A stretch of DNA of 64,000 bases from Limnoperna fortunei. Lineage: Eukaryota; Mollusca; Bivalvia; Mytilida; Modiolidae. The stretch's first letter is position 1; every line of letters begins with the position of its first letter. The position numbers and the translations under genes are program-made. Where the stretch lies: positions 25,300,432 to 25,364,431 of the forward strand of contig OX104113.1 in the NCBI GenBank assembly GCA_944474755.1. The letters run 5' to 3'. Shown here one piece after another: positions 51,280 through 62,000 of this stretch. A model generated the notes under the pieces. The model was not told the origin of the DNA and searched no databases. It worked only from the letters and a program-made list of their open reading frames with translations.

Positions 51280-51954
51280 TTATAAAAGCCTATTTCTATA
51301 TTTATAAAGTCCACTTATTCCTGAAATACAACACATGCTAACATCATAATCATTACTTTGAAAAATGAAATGAAATTTTTCTGTGTCAGACATTTTAATA
51401 AAATCTGGAACAATATCAGAAATTCTTTTGAAAAAGTCTATGCGATATTCTTCGAGCTTAATGCATTTAATACTAAAGTGTAATTCATCTTCTACTTCAG
51501 TCTTACATAATGGACATAATCTGTTGTCTAAACTGAGTTTTCTATGTCTACCCTTTTCAATCATTAAAGAGCTATTGCTTATACGAATTCTGACAAAATT
51601 TATAAGATCAGTTCTATCAGTGTCTAAAGTTAAAAATTTTTCCATTTCAAATTCTTTTTTAAATTGTTGATATGTTCTTAGCTTGTTTCCCGAGTTGATA
51701 TTTGAACTATTGGAAATTTTATCTTTCCAACTGTGGACAAACTTTTCTTTTAAATTTCTAGAAATTGCAAACATTAATCTATTTTTACTAAATGTATTTT
51801 GGTTTTGCCAGACATGATTAAACCCTGTTTTATGGAAGAGAAGTTTCATTTTCTCTTTTAACCAAAATGAAATATTATCATTAGAAAAATAACAACAGTT
51901 TATCAAACTATTACATTTTGAATTAATTAGATGATGCCAATACGCCGTTTTCAA
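51280..51954 (-). pseudogene. LINE C-terminal open frame (zinc-knuckle-like end)
   Basis: The longest open frame in the window (about 224 codons) has no ATG at its 5' end; the frame enters from the MITE through CTA CCT ATC TTG after a TAA. It is the C-terminal portion of the LINE protein, with the Cys pair CPLC and H-F-S-IKC late in the protein at about residues 146-163. No stop interrupts it, so the insertion is relatively young. It would not be translated as a host protein. Confidence 0.85.
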
Positions 51955-52290
51955 GATAGGTAGTTAGATGCATCTTATCATGTGATTTATGGGATCACGT
52001 GATTTTATTTAGGGCACTTTCCTTTACGCAACGTCTTTTAACATCGTGTGAATGGCATAAACGGAATAAAGCTTGACTACATTTCCATAAATTTATTTTT
52101 AGTGTTGGCTTTGCACTCCGGCACAACACAGCACATGTTTCGTTTTGCATCGTCTTTCTTACGCCGTCCCATTTCGTAACAAATGTTGCCGTTTTAAACT
52201 ACAAGTGCCCTAAATTTTTATGACGTCACGTGATCAGCATTACAATTTCCACCTCCTTTAACGAGAGCGATTATATCTTGAAAACGACGT
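51942..52290. mobile_element. 349-bp MITE inserted in the LINE
   Basis: Terminal inverted repeats are ACGCCGTTTTCAAGATA (51,942-51,958) and its reverse complement with one mismatch (52,274-52,290). A second inner pair includes ATCACGTGAT...TTTAGGGCACTT. The flanks show AT on both sides, a 2-bp duplication (AT or TA). No coding. Removing it joins GGC TAT TGG CAT in the LINE frame, which fixes the boundaries. Confidence 0.85.
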
Positions 52291-52699
52291 ATAGCCTATA
52301 GATAACTTTAAGGCATCTATTGAACATGGGAACATACCAAGTTCACCAAGAACTGCATTATTTGAAGCAGTTTTACTAACACCTAGAGTGTGTTTTGCAA
52401 ATCTGATTTGCACTTTTGTCTGTGGGTATAATATATATCTATCTTCCAAAATGGGAGGGGCTCGGATAGTATGTCCGAAAATGGAAGAAGGAGTGAAATC
52501 TGTATAAATGGAACTATGCTTAATGTTCATTACAAAATATGACTTAATAAATAGATAAATAAATTGTTGGCATCTATTTGACTTAGTTACTTATTGTTGA
52601 CGCTATAACTACATGTCGTGAAATAGTGTATTGTACTAAATGTTACACCCCCCTGCGCTAGGTGTTTTGCTTGCATTTTTTTATTATTCCATATTGTAC

Positions 52700-53215
52700 C
52701 TTTGTAGTGTTATCCAATTTAAAACATTTCTACACAATAACACGTCCATATTTTATATATTATGCCTTTGTTGTTGACATGTTCCAAATCGTCCTTGGCA
52801 TTTGCTACGGGAATTTTAATAGGAAGTCATTTGAATTTCTACAGGGACCTCGCGTTGTTTTCAAAAAGATCGTCTGCTTTCGTAACGTTCAGTGGTATTC
52901 AGACAAACCGCAAGGATTTGTCCGCCTTAACTGCAGACGATATTACACGAAAGATTTCGAACAGACGACAATAGACTCTTCCAAACATACACTTCCGTTG
53001 TAATTTAGGTCAAACTTTACTATAGAAAATTGCTCTATCACATTCAAAAATACGCCACATTTCAAAACGCTAAATAACTGGAAAATAAAGTGATGAATTC
53101 AATTTACACAGTTATTATTCTACAAAATGAGCGTAATCTGGACCATACGCGGTAAGCAGTTTTCATTTGTCACGCAAAAACAATAACCAAAATACATCAA
53201 CATTTAGTTTAAGGT
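52700..53215 (+). repeat. dispersed repeat family X, copy 3
   Basis: Best-preserved copy of the family seen at 11,150 and 46,085. The 3' block TACGCGGTAAGCAGTTTTCA followed by TTTGTCACGCAAAAAC is nearly identical to the copy at 11,262. Two overlapping frames (113 and 70 codons) have no recognised domain and are not conserved as frames. Confidence 0.6.
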
Positions 53216-53620
53216 CCTCACAAAATTAAGGAACAAAGTAAAACAAGGAATTATGTGTAAAAGTTAGAAAAACATATTTGTCTGTGCTCGCATTTTGGCA
53301 ATGCCTACTCCATATTAGCCTTTCTTTAATTATAATATATGAACCATACCTTTATAGGCAGTATATTAGTTCTGCGTTAATTGTGGTTGATACATGCAGT
53401 ATGTAGCTAAAAACAAACAGAGTGCCTTCTATTAAAAGTAACTAACTATAGAGAATGTTTTCTTTCCAAGATACCCTGCAATATACCGGAAAGTTCAAAC
53501 CAGAATGTAGGATAAATGGCTGTTCAAAATACCATACATTATACCAGATAATAAATAACATGCATTAGTCGTGATAATTTAAACCCCCAAATAGTTCAAA
53601 AAGTGACATGGTTCATGTAC

Positions 53621-53672
53621 CGTTCAGTAACCTTATATCAGCCATGCGCTTCTCGTATAAGGTTACTGAACG
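53621..53672. repeat. perfect 17-bp stem hairpin
   Basis: CGTTCAGTAACCTTATA and TATAAGGTTACTGAACG are exact reverse complements with an 18-base loop. Clean enough to be a recent insertion or a structured site. Confidence 0.9.
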
Positions 53673-53772
53673 AAACTTTGAGTAGTATTAATAAATACTG
53701 CCTTGTTTGATTTTGTATAGGGTGTTATTCTGTAAAATCACTGTTTTTGTAACTTTAAAGTCAGAACAAATA

Positions 53773-53805
53773 AATAATGTGATATCGAATTTCGATAACA
53801 TTATT
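53773..53805. repeat. 33-bp near-perfect palindrome
   Basis: AATAATGTGATATCGA then ATTTCGATAACATTATT: the arms pair with one or two mismatches and no real loop. Confidence 0.8.
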
Positions 53806-55035
53806 TTTTCTTAATCTTTAATCTCGATTAAATAACATTGCAAATTAACAGAATATGTTTCTGTGACTTGATAATGTCCTCGCCAAGACCGTATACGTGT
53901 ATGACTTTCCGAAACACAAAATGTTCGCTTGCATTTGTGTTCTACATGTCAAAAGCCTTGGTTTTAATTTACATTGCTTGCAATGTTTGTATAAAGTTTT
54001 TAACAAATAGAGCATTTATAAAACGCTTTAATGCAATTTCCATTTAGCAAATATCCCCATTAAACATGCTTCAACGATCCTCTGAGGTTTATCGATTATA
54101 TGCTTAGTACATTCAGCAGTGACATATGCAGTGCAGATAAGTTGTATCTATATGACGTCATATAAATCATTACTGTAAATAAAGAACATTGCATTAAATT
54201 TAAAAAGTCGGTCATCGTCATATGTTCATATTCATAATCACCATCTCAATCAAATCTATTATATTCTTTCGTATGCTAAATGTATTGTTTAAACCAGCTT
54301 TGAATATTGAAACTCATTTTTAAACTTGACTTCAGTTTTCTACAGACCACCTTTAAGTTCAATGCGAAATGCAACTAAAGAAAGTATATATTCTGTCTAG
54401 AGCTTATGGTTTACTTATCTAACCACATTTTCAGGACAATAACAAGTTATATATATTAAAGCAGGTCATATATATCAAACGAAAGTTCGATTTCCATAAG
54501 GAGAGTAGAGGGTGCAACAAATATAATTTATCTCATAACGAGGCCACTTAAGGTGGCATGATTACAGCTTGCTACATGGGGTATTTTTTTTAACGAGAAA
54601 TCCTTTCGATGCGTAACTATAGATTAAGCATCATTGTCTGAGTCTGGGTTTTATACACAGCATCTGAACCAAGTACGCCTCTGGAGTTTTACCCCGCAAA
54701 GTCATATTTTCTATACCAGAGGTCTCCAGCCGGTAATTGATACAGACAAGACAAAGCAGGGTCAAAATCACGCATAAAATCGATCAGAATACGCAGAGGT
54801 ATTACAGAAATAGACAATCTGTTAAAGTCTGAGAACTATTGTAGAATTGACATTACGTAATTGTTAAACGAAAAACTATTTTAGAAATATATATTCTTTA
54901 ACAATCAATTTGCTAATACTAACATGGGAATTACCAAGATGAAATAAATCTGTAACAAGTAGATATTTAGTTCAGGTAAAAGAGATTGTTGTTAGAAAAT
55001 TAGATCCACGATTTATTAATATACATGTATGAACA

Positions 55036-55400
55036 GTCTTTCATTGTAATGTACGAATACCCGGAGTATACGAACTTTAATTGCATGTGTTATCTGCGAA
55101 CCATGTTATTATATGATTGTAATGTGAGCACGCTGCCTCTACCTGACGTGTAATGTGTGTCAAAATCTATAGGAACCTCCAATTGTAAAGTGTGAACCAT
55201 GCTACTACCTAAAGTATGAGCTCTTTGTAATTGTAATGTGTGAACTGCCACTACGTATCACGTCATAAAACCTTTAAATTTAGTCTGAACAGTGCCTCTA
55301 CCTAAAGTATTGAAAAACATGTTTTAACTTTTCGACTACAAGGAGTATATGATCTCTGTCTGTTATTGTAATATGCCAATCAATGTGGTACTATATATGT
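55036..55400. repeat. degenerate tandem repeat (TTGTAATGTGTGAAC-type)
   Basis: Blocks with the order TTGTAATGT(G)TGAAC...TGCC(T)CTACCT(A)AAGTATGAGC recur about every 65-70 bases, four to five times, with much divergence. Too degenerate to set a unit exactly. Confidence 0.45.
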
Positions 55401-56679
55401 AGTTGAAGAAACACTGTTTTTACCAACAATAATGAATTAACACAACACAAGTACAGTAGAATTGATAGATTAGTATGCCATTTCAGTGTAAAGCAAATGA
55501 ACTGTTCTATATGTATCATTTTTAATGCATTTCAAACTGATAATATACTTTAAAAAAAACTATTACCAATAGCGTGAATCCGAAAAGATTTATGTTTTAA
55601 TCTCATTGTAGAATTATTATTGTAGTCTTTCCGCCTACGTGTATATTTTTCTGAAACACAGATATAACAATTGCCTGCTTTGGCTTGAATTGACATCCGT
55701 TGTAATTTGGCATAAATTTGTTAATTAAAAAACTTTTATGAAATACATGTATTTATATTGAGGAATATGTATTTAAACATATGTTGCAATGATCATGTGA
55801 AGACTGAGCTATCAATCGGTGTGTTTATTGATTAAATTCTTAATACATGCATAAGTGACATATTTGTCAGTACAGATAAGTTCTATGTTTAATGTGTGAT
55901 ATATATCCTAAGGACAATAATGGCGCTGTACAAATGTCAAAAATAATGTTAGTCGTCAAATTAATAGAAAACAATCTAAGATAAAAGTTTGTGTATTTAT
56001 CGGTATCTTTTCTAGTCATCATCTGAAATCTATTTCTGTTTTATATAATTTTTATAATATTATATTCTTTGTATGTTTAAATAGATGAAATTTTCAGTCT
56101 TGAAGATAAAAAAAGAAAAATTAAAACATCTGGTTAATTAATTTTTCCCTACAGTTTAATGCCAAAAAGTACGAAATTTGTTCGAAACATTGTTAAGTTT
56201 TTCATATACATGATCGTTGATTGATAAATTGGTTGAGTTTTTACGCCCAACGACCAATCGCAATTTTTAAGGAAACAGTTAACACTCCTCCGATCAATCA
56301 TGGGTCCAAAATGAGGAACCAAATAAGTAAATTAATAACAAAAAAGAAAAATAAGGGTACAACAAATACCATAGGGCAAAAATGTGACCTTATAACAGGT
56401 CATCTATATATTTCCTCCTCGTACACGAAATGTTTTACATACAGAAAAGCCTCCCAACACAGGCAACCCAAATTAAAAATTCTTATTTGCAGACATATTA
56501 AGGACTAGTTTACATGGCAAGTCGGAAGTGTGGTCCTTTTCTATATCAAGAGGACTCCCAGTAATTGACCCAGACAAATGATTCCACGCGAGCAGGATCT
56601 ATATCCGACACTGGTATGGCCTAAACACTCAAGTTCGACTCAAAAACGGAGAGCTATCATAGACATAGCCATCCCTTTT

Positions 56680-57650
56680 AAACTAATATAGGACAAGATA
56701 TGCTGAACAACTTAAACGGAGACTAATATAGGACAAGACATGGTGTAATACATAAACTGAGACGAATATAGGACAAGACATTCTGTAATACTTAAACTGA
56801 GACTAATATAGGACAAGACATTCTGTAATACTTAAACTGAGACTAATATAGGACAAGACATTCTGTAATACTTAAGCGAAGACTAATATAGGACAAGACA
56901 TGCTGTAATACTTAAACTGAGAAGAATATAGAACAAGACATTCTGTAATACTTAAACGGAGACTTATATAGGACAAGACATTATGTAATACTTAAACGGA
57001 GACTAATATAGGACAAGACATTATTTGATACTTAAATTGAGACGAATATAGGACAAGACATTCTGTAATACTTTTGCGGAGACTAATATAGGACAAGACA
57101 TGATGTAATACTTAAACTGAGACGAATATAGGACAAGACATTATGTAATACTTAAACGGAGACTAATATAGGACAAGACATTATGTAATACTTAAGCGGA
57201 GACAAATATAGAACAAGACATTCTGTTATACTTAAACGGAGACTAATATAGGACAAGACATGCTGTAATACTTAAACTGAGACTAATATAGGACAAGACA
57301 TGCTGTAATACTTAAACTGAGACTAATATAGGACAAGACATTATGTAATACTTAAACGGAGACTAATATAGGACAAGACATGCTGTAATACTTAAACTGA
57401 GACTAATATAGGACAAGACATGCTGTAATACTTAAACTGAGACTAATATAGGACAAGACATTATGTAATACTTAAACGGAGACTAATATAGGTCAAGACA
57501 TGCTGTAATACTTAAACGGAGACTAATATAGGACAAGACATTATGTAATACTTTAACGGAGACTAATATAGGACAAGACATTATGTAATACCTAAATTGA
57601 GACGAATATAGGACAAGACATTCTGTAATACTTAAACGGAGACTAATGTA
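56680..57650. repeat. 40-bp minisatellite (about 24 units)
   Basis: The unit is GAGACTAATATAGGACAAGA then CATTCTGTAATACTTAAACG. The 40-bp phase is kept through the whole array without any indel: GAC(T/G)AATATA falls at positions 40 apart from 56,681 to 57,641. Variants at two sites (TTCTG/TTATG/TGCTG and CGGA/CTGA) give a local 120-bp higher-order unit repeated exactly at 57,241-57,360 and 57,361-57,480. Stops in the unit rule out coding. Confidence 0.97.
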
Positions 57651-57750
57651 GAAATATATATTCCTAAACAGTTAATCAATTTGCGAAGACAAACATCGGA
57701 ATTGCTTAAATGATGACATCGATCTTTCTTTATTTAGTAGACATTTAGTA

Positions 57751-58410
57751 TTCTAAAGGACATATATTTGTAGTTGTTGCAGAATTATATTTATGCGCAC
57801 AAAATCATTGTTTGTTTTCATAAATCATATTTTTTCCATAGAAGTACAATAATTTTGTGTTTACAATAATTGTTACTGAGGTCGAGTGCACACTAATAAA
57901 AACAGACAGACTGGTGCAGTGATGCTGGTTCTTGTTCATTACATAAACACTAATTCTTCTTATCTACTGCTTATTAAATATATATCTCAAATTTTTAAAG
58001 TCAATATTATAATATATCAGAAGAAATTTCTCAAACACAGAACTTTAAATTTCAGGATATTTCACATGAGCAAATTGTTAAAATAATTCAACATAGTGGA
58101 ATTACTAACAAATAATGCACCATAAAATACATAAACCCTTAACGCCGAACACATACTTACACATCCATAAACTAAAAAGTAAATCCAATTGAAATATCAA
58201 GGCTGCCTCTTAAAAAACAAATAGAAGCTAATCAATCATTGCCATAATCACTCTCTCTCTCTCTCTCCTCAATAAACAACTTGGTCTTTATATACCCAAA
58301 TCTTATCAACTGACATTTAATACATGCATCTCCTTTCTCCTAAAAGTCTCATCACTTCCCCTAATTTCCCCTAACACTTACATCACTATGATAGTTACAG
58401 AAGCTTATTA
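57751..58410. other. unannotated AT-rich DNA
   Basis: Contains a short (CT)n at about 58,250-58,267. The 66-codon frame at 57,886 starts without ATG and has no motif. Confidence 0.5.
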
Positions 58411-58791
58411 GTGCAAAAACATATTTTTAATTTTTTTTATTTTTTACACTTTAATCTGTAAAATTTACACTTTATTCTGCAAAATTTACACTTTATTCTG
58501 TAAATTATACAGATTATTCTGTAAAATTTACAATTACATCTGTAAATTTTACATTTTAATCTGTAAATTTTACACTTTTTTCTGTAAGTTTTACACTTAA
58601 ATAAAGTATAAATTTTACAGATTAAAGTGTAAAATTTACAGATTAAATTGTAAATGTTACAGAATAAGGTATAAAATTTACAGATTCAAATGTAAAATTT
58701 TACAAATTAAAGTGTAAAATTTACAGAATAAAGTATAAATTTTACAGATTAAAGTGTAAAAAATAAAAAATAAATAAATATTTTTTGGCAC
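58411..58791. repeat. 381-bp foldback built of ~20-bp tandem units
   Basis: The left arm has repeats of TTTACACTTTATTCTGTAAA type; the right arm has their reverse complements (TTTACAGATTAAAGTGTAAA). The axis is near 58,600. The outermost bases GTGCAAAAACATATTT (58,411) pair with AAATATTTTTTGGCAC (ending 58,791). Each arm is about 185 bp. No coding. It could be a foldback transposon whose arms have grown by unit duplication. Confidence 0.85.
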
Positions 58792-59084
58792 GAATACGCT
58801 TCCGTAGATACTAACAAACCATAAATCAATTTAAACATGCATATACAGAACTGAAAATTATAAAAATATCATGCTCACTACTCCCAGACTAAGTTAATGA
58901 CTTTAACACATTGACAATAAATAAAGATTAAACAAAGTTGCTTAACAATTAAACACAAAATATAATAAAGACATGATTGTGGGAAAAAACCTCTACATTA
59001 TAATATAATCCAACTTAAATGTAAGATTTTGAAAGGATAGCTTGAACTCGAGTGAAAACTATATATGTATCATTTGGACTGTTA
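58792..59084. other. unannotated AT-rich DNA
   Basis: Spacer between the foldback and the 37-bp array. Nothing recognised. Confidence 0.5.
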
Positions 59085-62000
59085 GGTAATTTAATTTAGT
59101 AGTAGGGAAGAGACTGGGAAATCGTTAGGAAAGGTAATCTAGTAAAGAGACTGGGACATCATTAGGAAAGGTAATCTTGTAAAGAGACTGGGACATCGTT
59201 AGGTAAGGTAATCTAGTAAAGAGACTGGGACATCATTAGGTAAGGTAATCTAGTAAAGAGACTGGGACATCGTTATGTAAGGTAATCTAGTAAAGAGACT
59301 GGGACATCATTAGGTAAGGTAATCTAGTAAAGAGACTGGGACATCGTTAGGTAAGGTAATCTAGTAAAGAGACAGGGACATCGTTAGGTAAGGTAATCTT
59401 GTAAAGAGACTGGGACATCATTAGGTAAGGTAATCTAGTACAGAGACTGGGACATCATTAGGAAAGGTAATCTAGTAAAGAGACTGGGACATCATTACGT
59501 AAGGTAATCTAGTATAGAGACTGGGACATCATTACGTAAGGTAATCTAAAAAAGAGACTGGGACATCGTTATGTAAGGTAATCTAGTAAAGAGAATGGGA
59601 CATCATTTGGTAAGGTAATCTAGTAAAGAGAATGGGACTTCATTTGGTAAGGTAATCTAGTAAAGAAAGAGACTGTGACATCGTTAGGTAAGGTAATCTA
59701 GTAAAGAGACTGGGACATCATTAGGTAAGGTAATCTAGTAAAGAGACTGGGACATCGTTAGGTAAGGTAATCTAGTAAAGAGACTGGGACTTCATTTGGT
59801 AAGGTAATCTAGTAAAGAGACTGGGACATCGTTATGTAAGGTAATCTAGTAAAGAGACTGGGACATCGTTATGTAAGGTAATCTAGTAAAGAGAATGGGA
59901 CATCATTAGGTAAGTTAATCTAGTAAAACGCTGGGACATCGTTAGGTAAGGTAATCTATTAAAGAGACTGGGACATCGTTAGGTAAGGTAATCTAGTAAA
60001 GAGACTGGGACATCATTAGGTAAGGCAATCTAGTACAGAGACTGAGACATCATTAGGTAAGGTAATCTAGTAAAGAGACTGGGACTTCATTTGGTAAGGT
60101 AATCTAGTAAAGAGACTGGGACATCGTTATGTAAGGTAATCTAGTAAAGAGAATGGGACATCATTAGGTAAGGTAACCTAGTAAAGAGACTGGGACATCG
60201 TTAGGTAAGGTAATCTAGTAAAGAGACTGGGACATCGTTAGGTAAGGTAATCTAGTAAAGAGACTGGGACATCATTAGGTAAGGTAATCTAGTACAGAGA
60301 CTGGGACATCATTAGGAAAGGTAATCTAGTAAAGAGACTGGGACATCATTAGGTAAGGTAATCTAGTAAAGAGACTGGGACATCATTATGTAAGGTAATC
60401 TAGTAAAGAGAATGGGACATCATTTGGTAAGGTAATCTAGTAAAGAGAATGGGACTTCATTTGGTAAGGTAATCTAGTAAAGAGACTGGGACATCGTTAG
60501 GTAAGGTAATCTAGTAAAGAGACTGGGACATCGTTATGTAAGGTAATCTAGTACAGAGACTGGGACATCGTTATGTAAGGTAATCTAGTAAAGAGACTGG
60601 GACATCATTAGGAAAGGTAATCTAGTACAGAGACTGGGACATCATTAGGAAAGGTAATCTAGTAAAGAGACTGGGACATCATTAGGTAAGGTAATCTAGT
60701 AAAGAGACTGGGACATCGTTAGGTAAGGTAATCTAGTAAAGAGACTGGGACATCGTTATGTAAGGTAATCTAGTACAGAGACTGGGACATCGTTATGTAA
60801 GGTAATCTAGTAAAGAGACTGGGACATCATTAGGAAAGGTAATCTAGTAAAGAGACTGGGACATCATTAGGTAAGGTAATCTAGTAAAGAGACTGGGACA
60901 TCATTAGGTACGGTAATCTAGTAAAGAGACTGGGACATCATTAGGTAAGGTAATCTAGTAAAGAGACTGGGACATCATTAGGTAAGGTAATCTAGTAAAG
61001 AGACTGGGACATCATTAGGAAAGGTAATCTAGTAAGAGACTGGGACATCATTAGGTAAAATAATCTAGTAAAGAGAATGGGACATCATTACGTAAGGTAA
61101 TCTAGTAAAGAGAATGGGACATCATTAGGTAAGGTAATCTAGTAAAGAGACTGGGACATCATTAGGTAAGGTAATCTAGTAAAGAGACTGGGACATCATT
61201 AGGTACGGTAATCTAGTAAAGAGACTGGGACATCATTAGGTAAGGTAATCTAGTAAAGAGACTGGGACATCGTTATGTAAGGTAATCTAGTAAAGAGACT
61301 GGGACATCATTAGGTAAGGTAATCTAGTAAAGAGACTGGGACATCGTTAGGTAAGGTAATCTAGTAAAGAGACAGGGACATCGTTAGGTAAGGTAATCTA
61401 GTAAAGAGACTGGGATATCATTAGGTAAGGTAATCTAGTACAGAGACTGGGACATCATTAGGAAAGGTAATCTAGTAAAGAGACTGGGACATCATTACGT
61501 AAGGTAATCTAGTATAGAGACTGGGACATCATTACGTAAGGTAATCTAAAAAAGAGACTGGGACATCGTTATGTAAGGTAATCTAGTAAAGAGAATGGGA
61601 CATCATTTGGTAAGGTAATCTAGTAAAGAGAATGGGACTTCATTTGGTAAGGTAATCTAGTAAAGAAAGAGACTGGGACATCGTTAGGTAAGGTAATCTA
61701 GTAAAGAGACTGGGACATCATTAGGTAAGGTAATCTAGTAAAGAGACTGGGACATCGTTAGGTAAGGTAATCTAGTAAAGAGACTGGGACTTCATTTGGT
61801 AAGGTAATCTAGTAAAGAGACTGGGACATCGTTATGTAAGGTAATCTAGTAAAGAGACTGGGACATCGTTATGTAAGGTAATCTAGTAAAGAGAATGGGA
61901 CATCATTAGGTAAGTTAATCTAGTAAAACACTGGGACATCGTTAGGTAAGGTAATCTATTAAAGAGACTGGGACATCGTTAGGTAAGGTAATCTAGTAAA

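Larger units (their letters stand above)
51044..52450 (-). mobile_element. 5'-truncated LINE, interrupted by a MITE
   Basis: The minus-strand frames 52,530-52,258 and 51,954-51,280 are parts of one LINE C-terminal region. The first has FAKHTLGVSKTASNNAVLGE followed by LGMFPCSIDALK; the second starts YWHHLINS and includes GNKLRTYQQFKKEF, EKGRHRKL, and a CCHC-like RLCPLCKTEVEDELHFSIKC. This order (lGV...GELG, kYWhhL, LRTY--FK, IE-GRY, C--C...EDE-HF---C) is typical of a group of non-LTR retrotransposons in marine animals. The RT core is missing. About 200 bp of 3' UTR and a (TTATC)n tail follow. The 349-bp MITE plus its 2-bp duplication total 351 bp, so the frame is unchanged across it. Confidence 0.85.
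53216..53837. other. AT-rich DNA with two hairpins
   Basis: Holds the shared 38-bp block at 53,280 and the two inverted repeats listed separately. No gene seen. Confidence 0.5.
53838..57750. repeat. second segmental duplication (two diverged copies)
   Basis: Copy A is about 53,838-55,000 and copy B about 55,590-57,750. Matching points are 53,905/55,645 (CTTTCCG...GAAACACA), 54,105/55,845 (ATGC-TA-T-A...GTGACATAT...AGTACAGATAAGTT), 54,515/56,355 (GGGTGCAACAAATA/GGGTACAACAAATA), 54,725/56,560 (GTAATTGA-(A/C)CAGACAA) and 54,880/57,645 (AGAAATATATATTC). Copy B carries the 40-bp minisatellite between the last two points. No coding frame is shared. Confidence 0.65.

Noticed and set aside
56680..57650. 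CRISPR-like array
   Set aside because: The units are contiguous 40-bp tandem repeats without unique spacers, in an animal genome.
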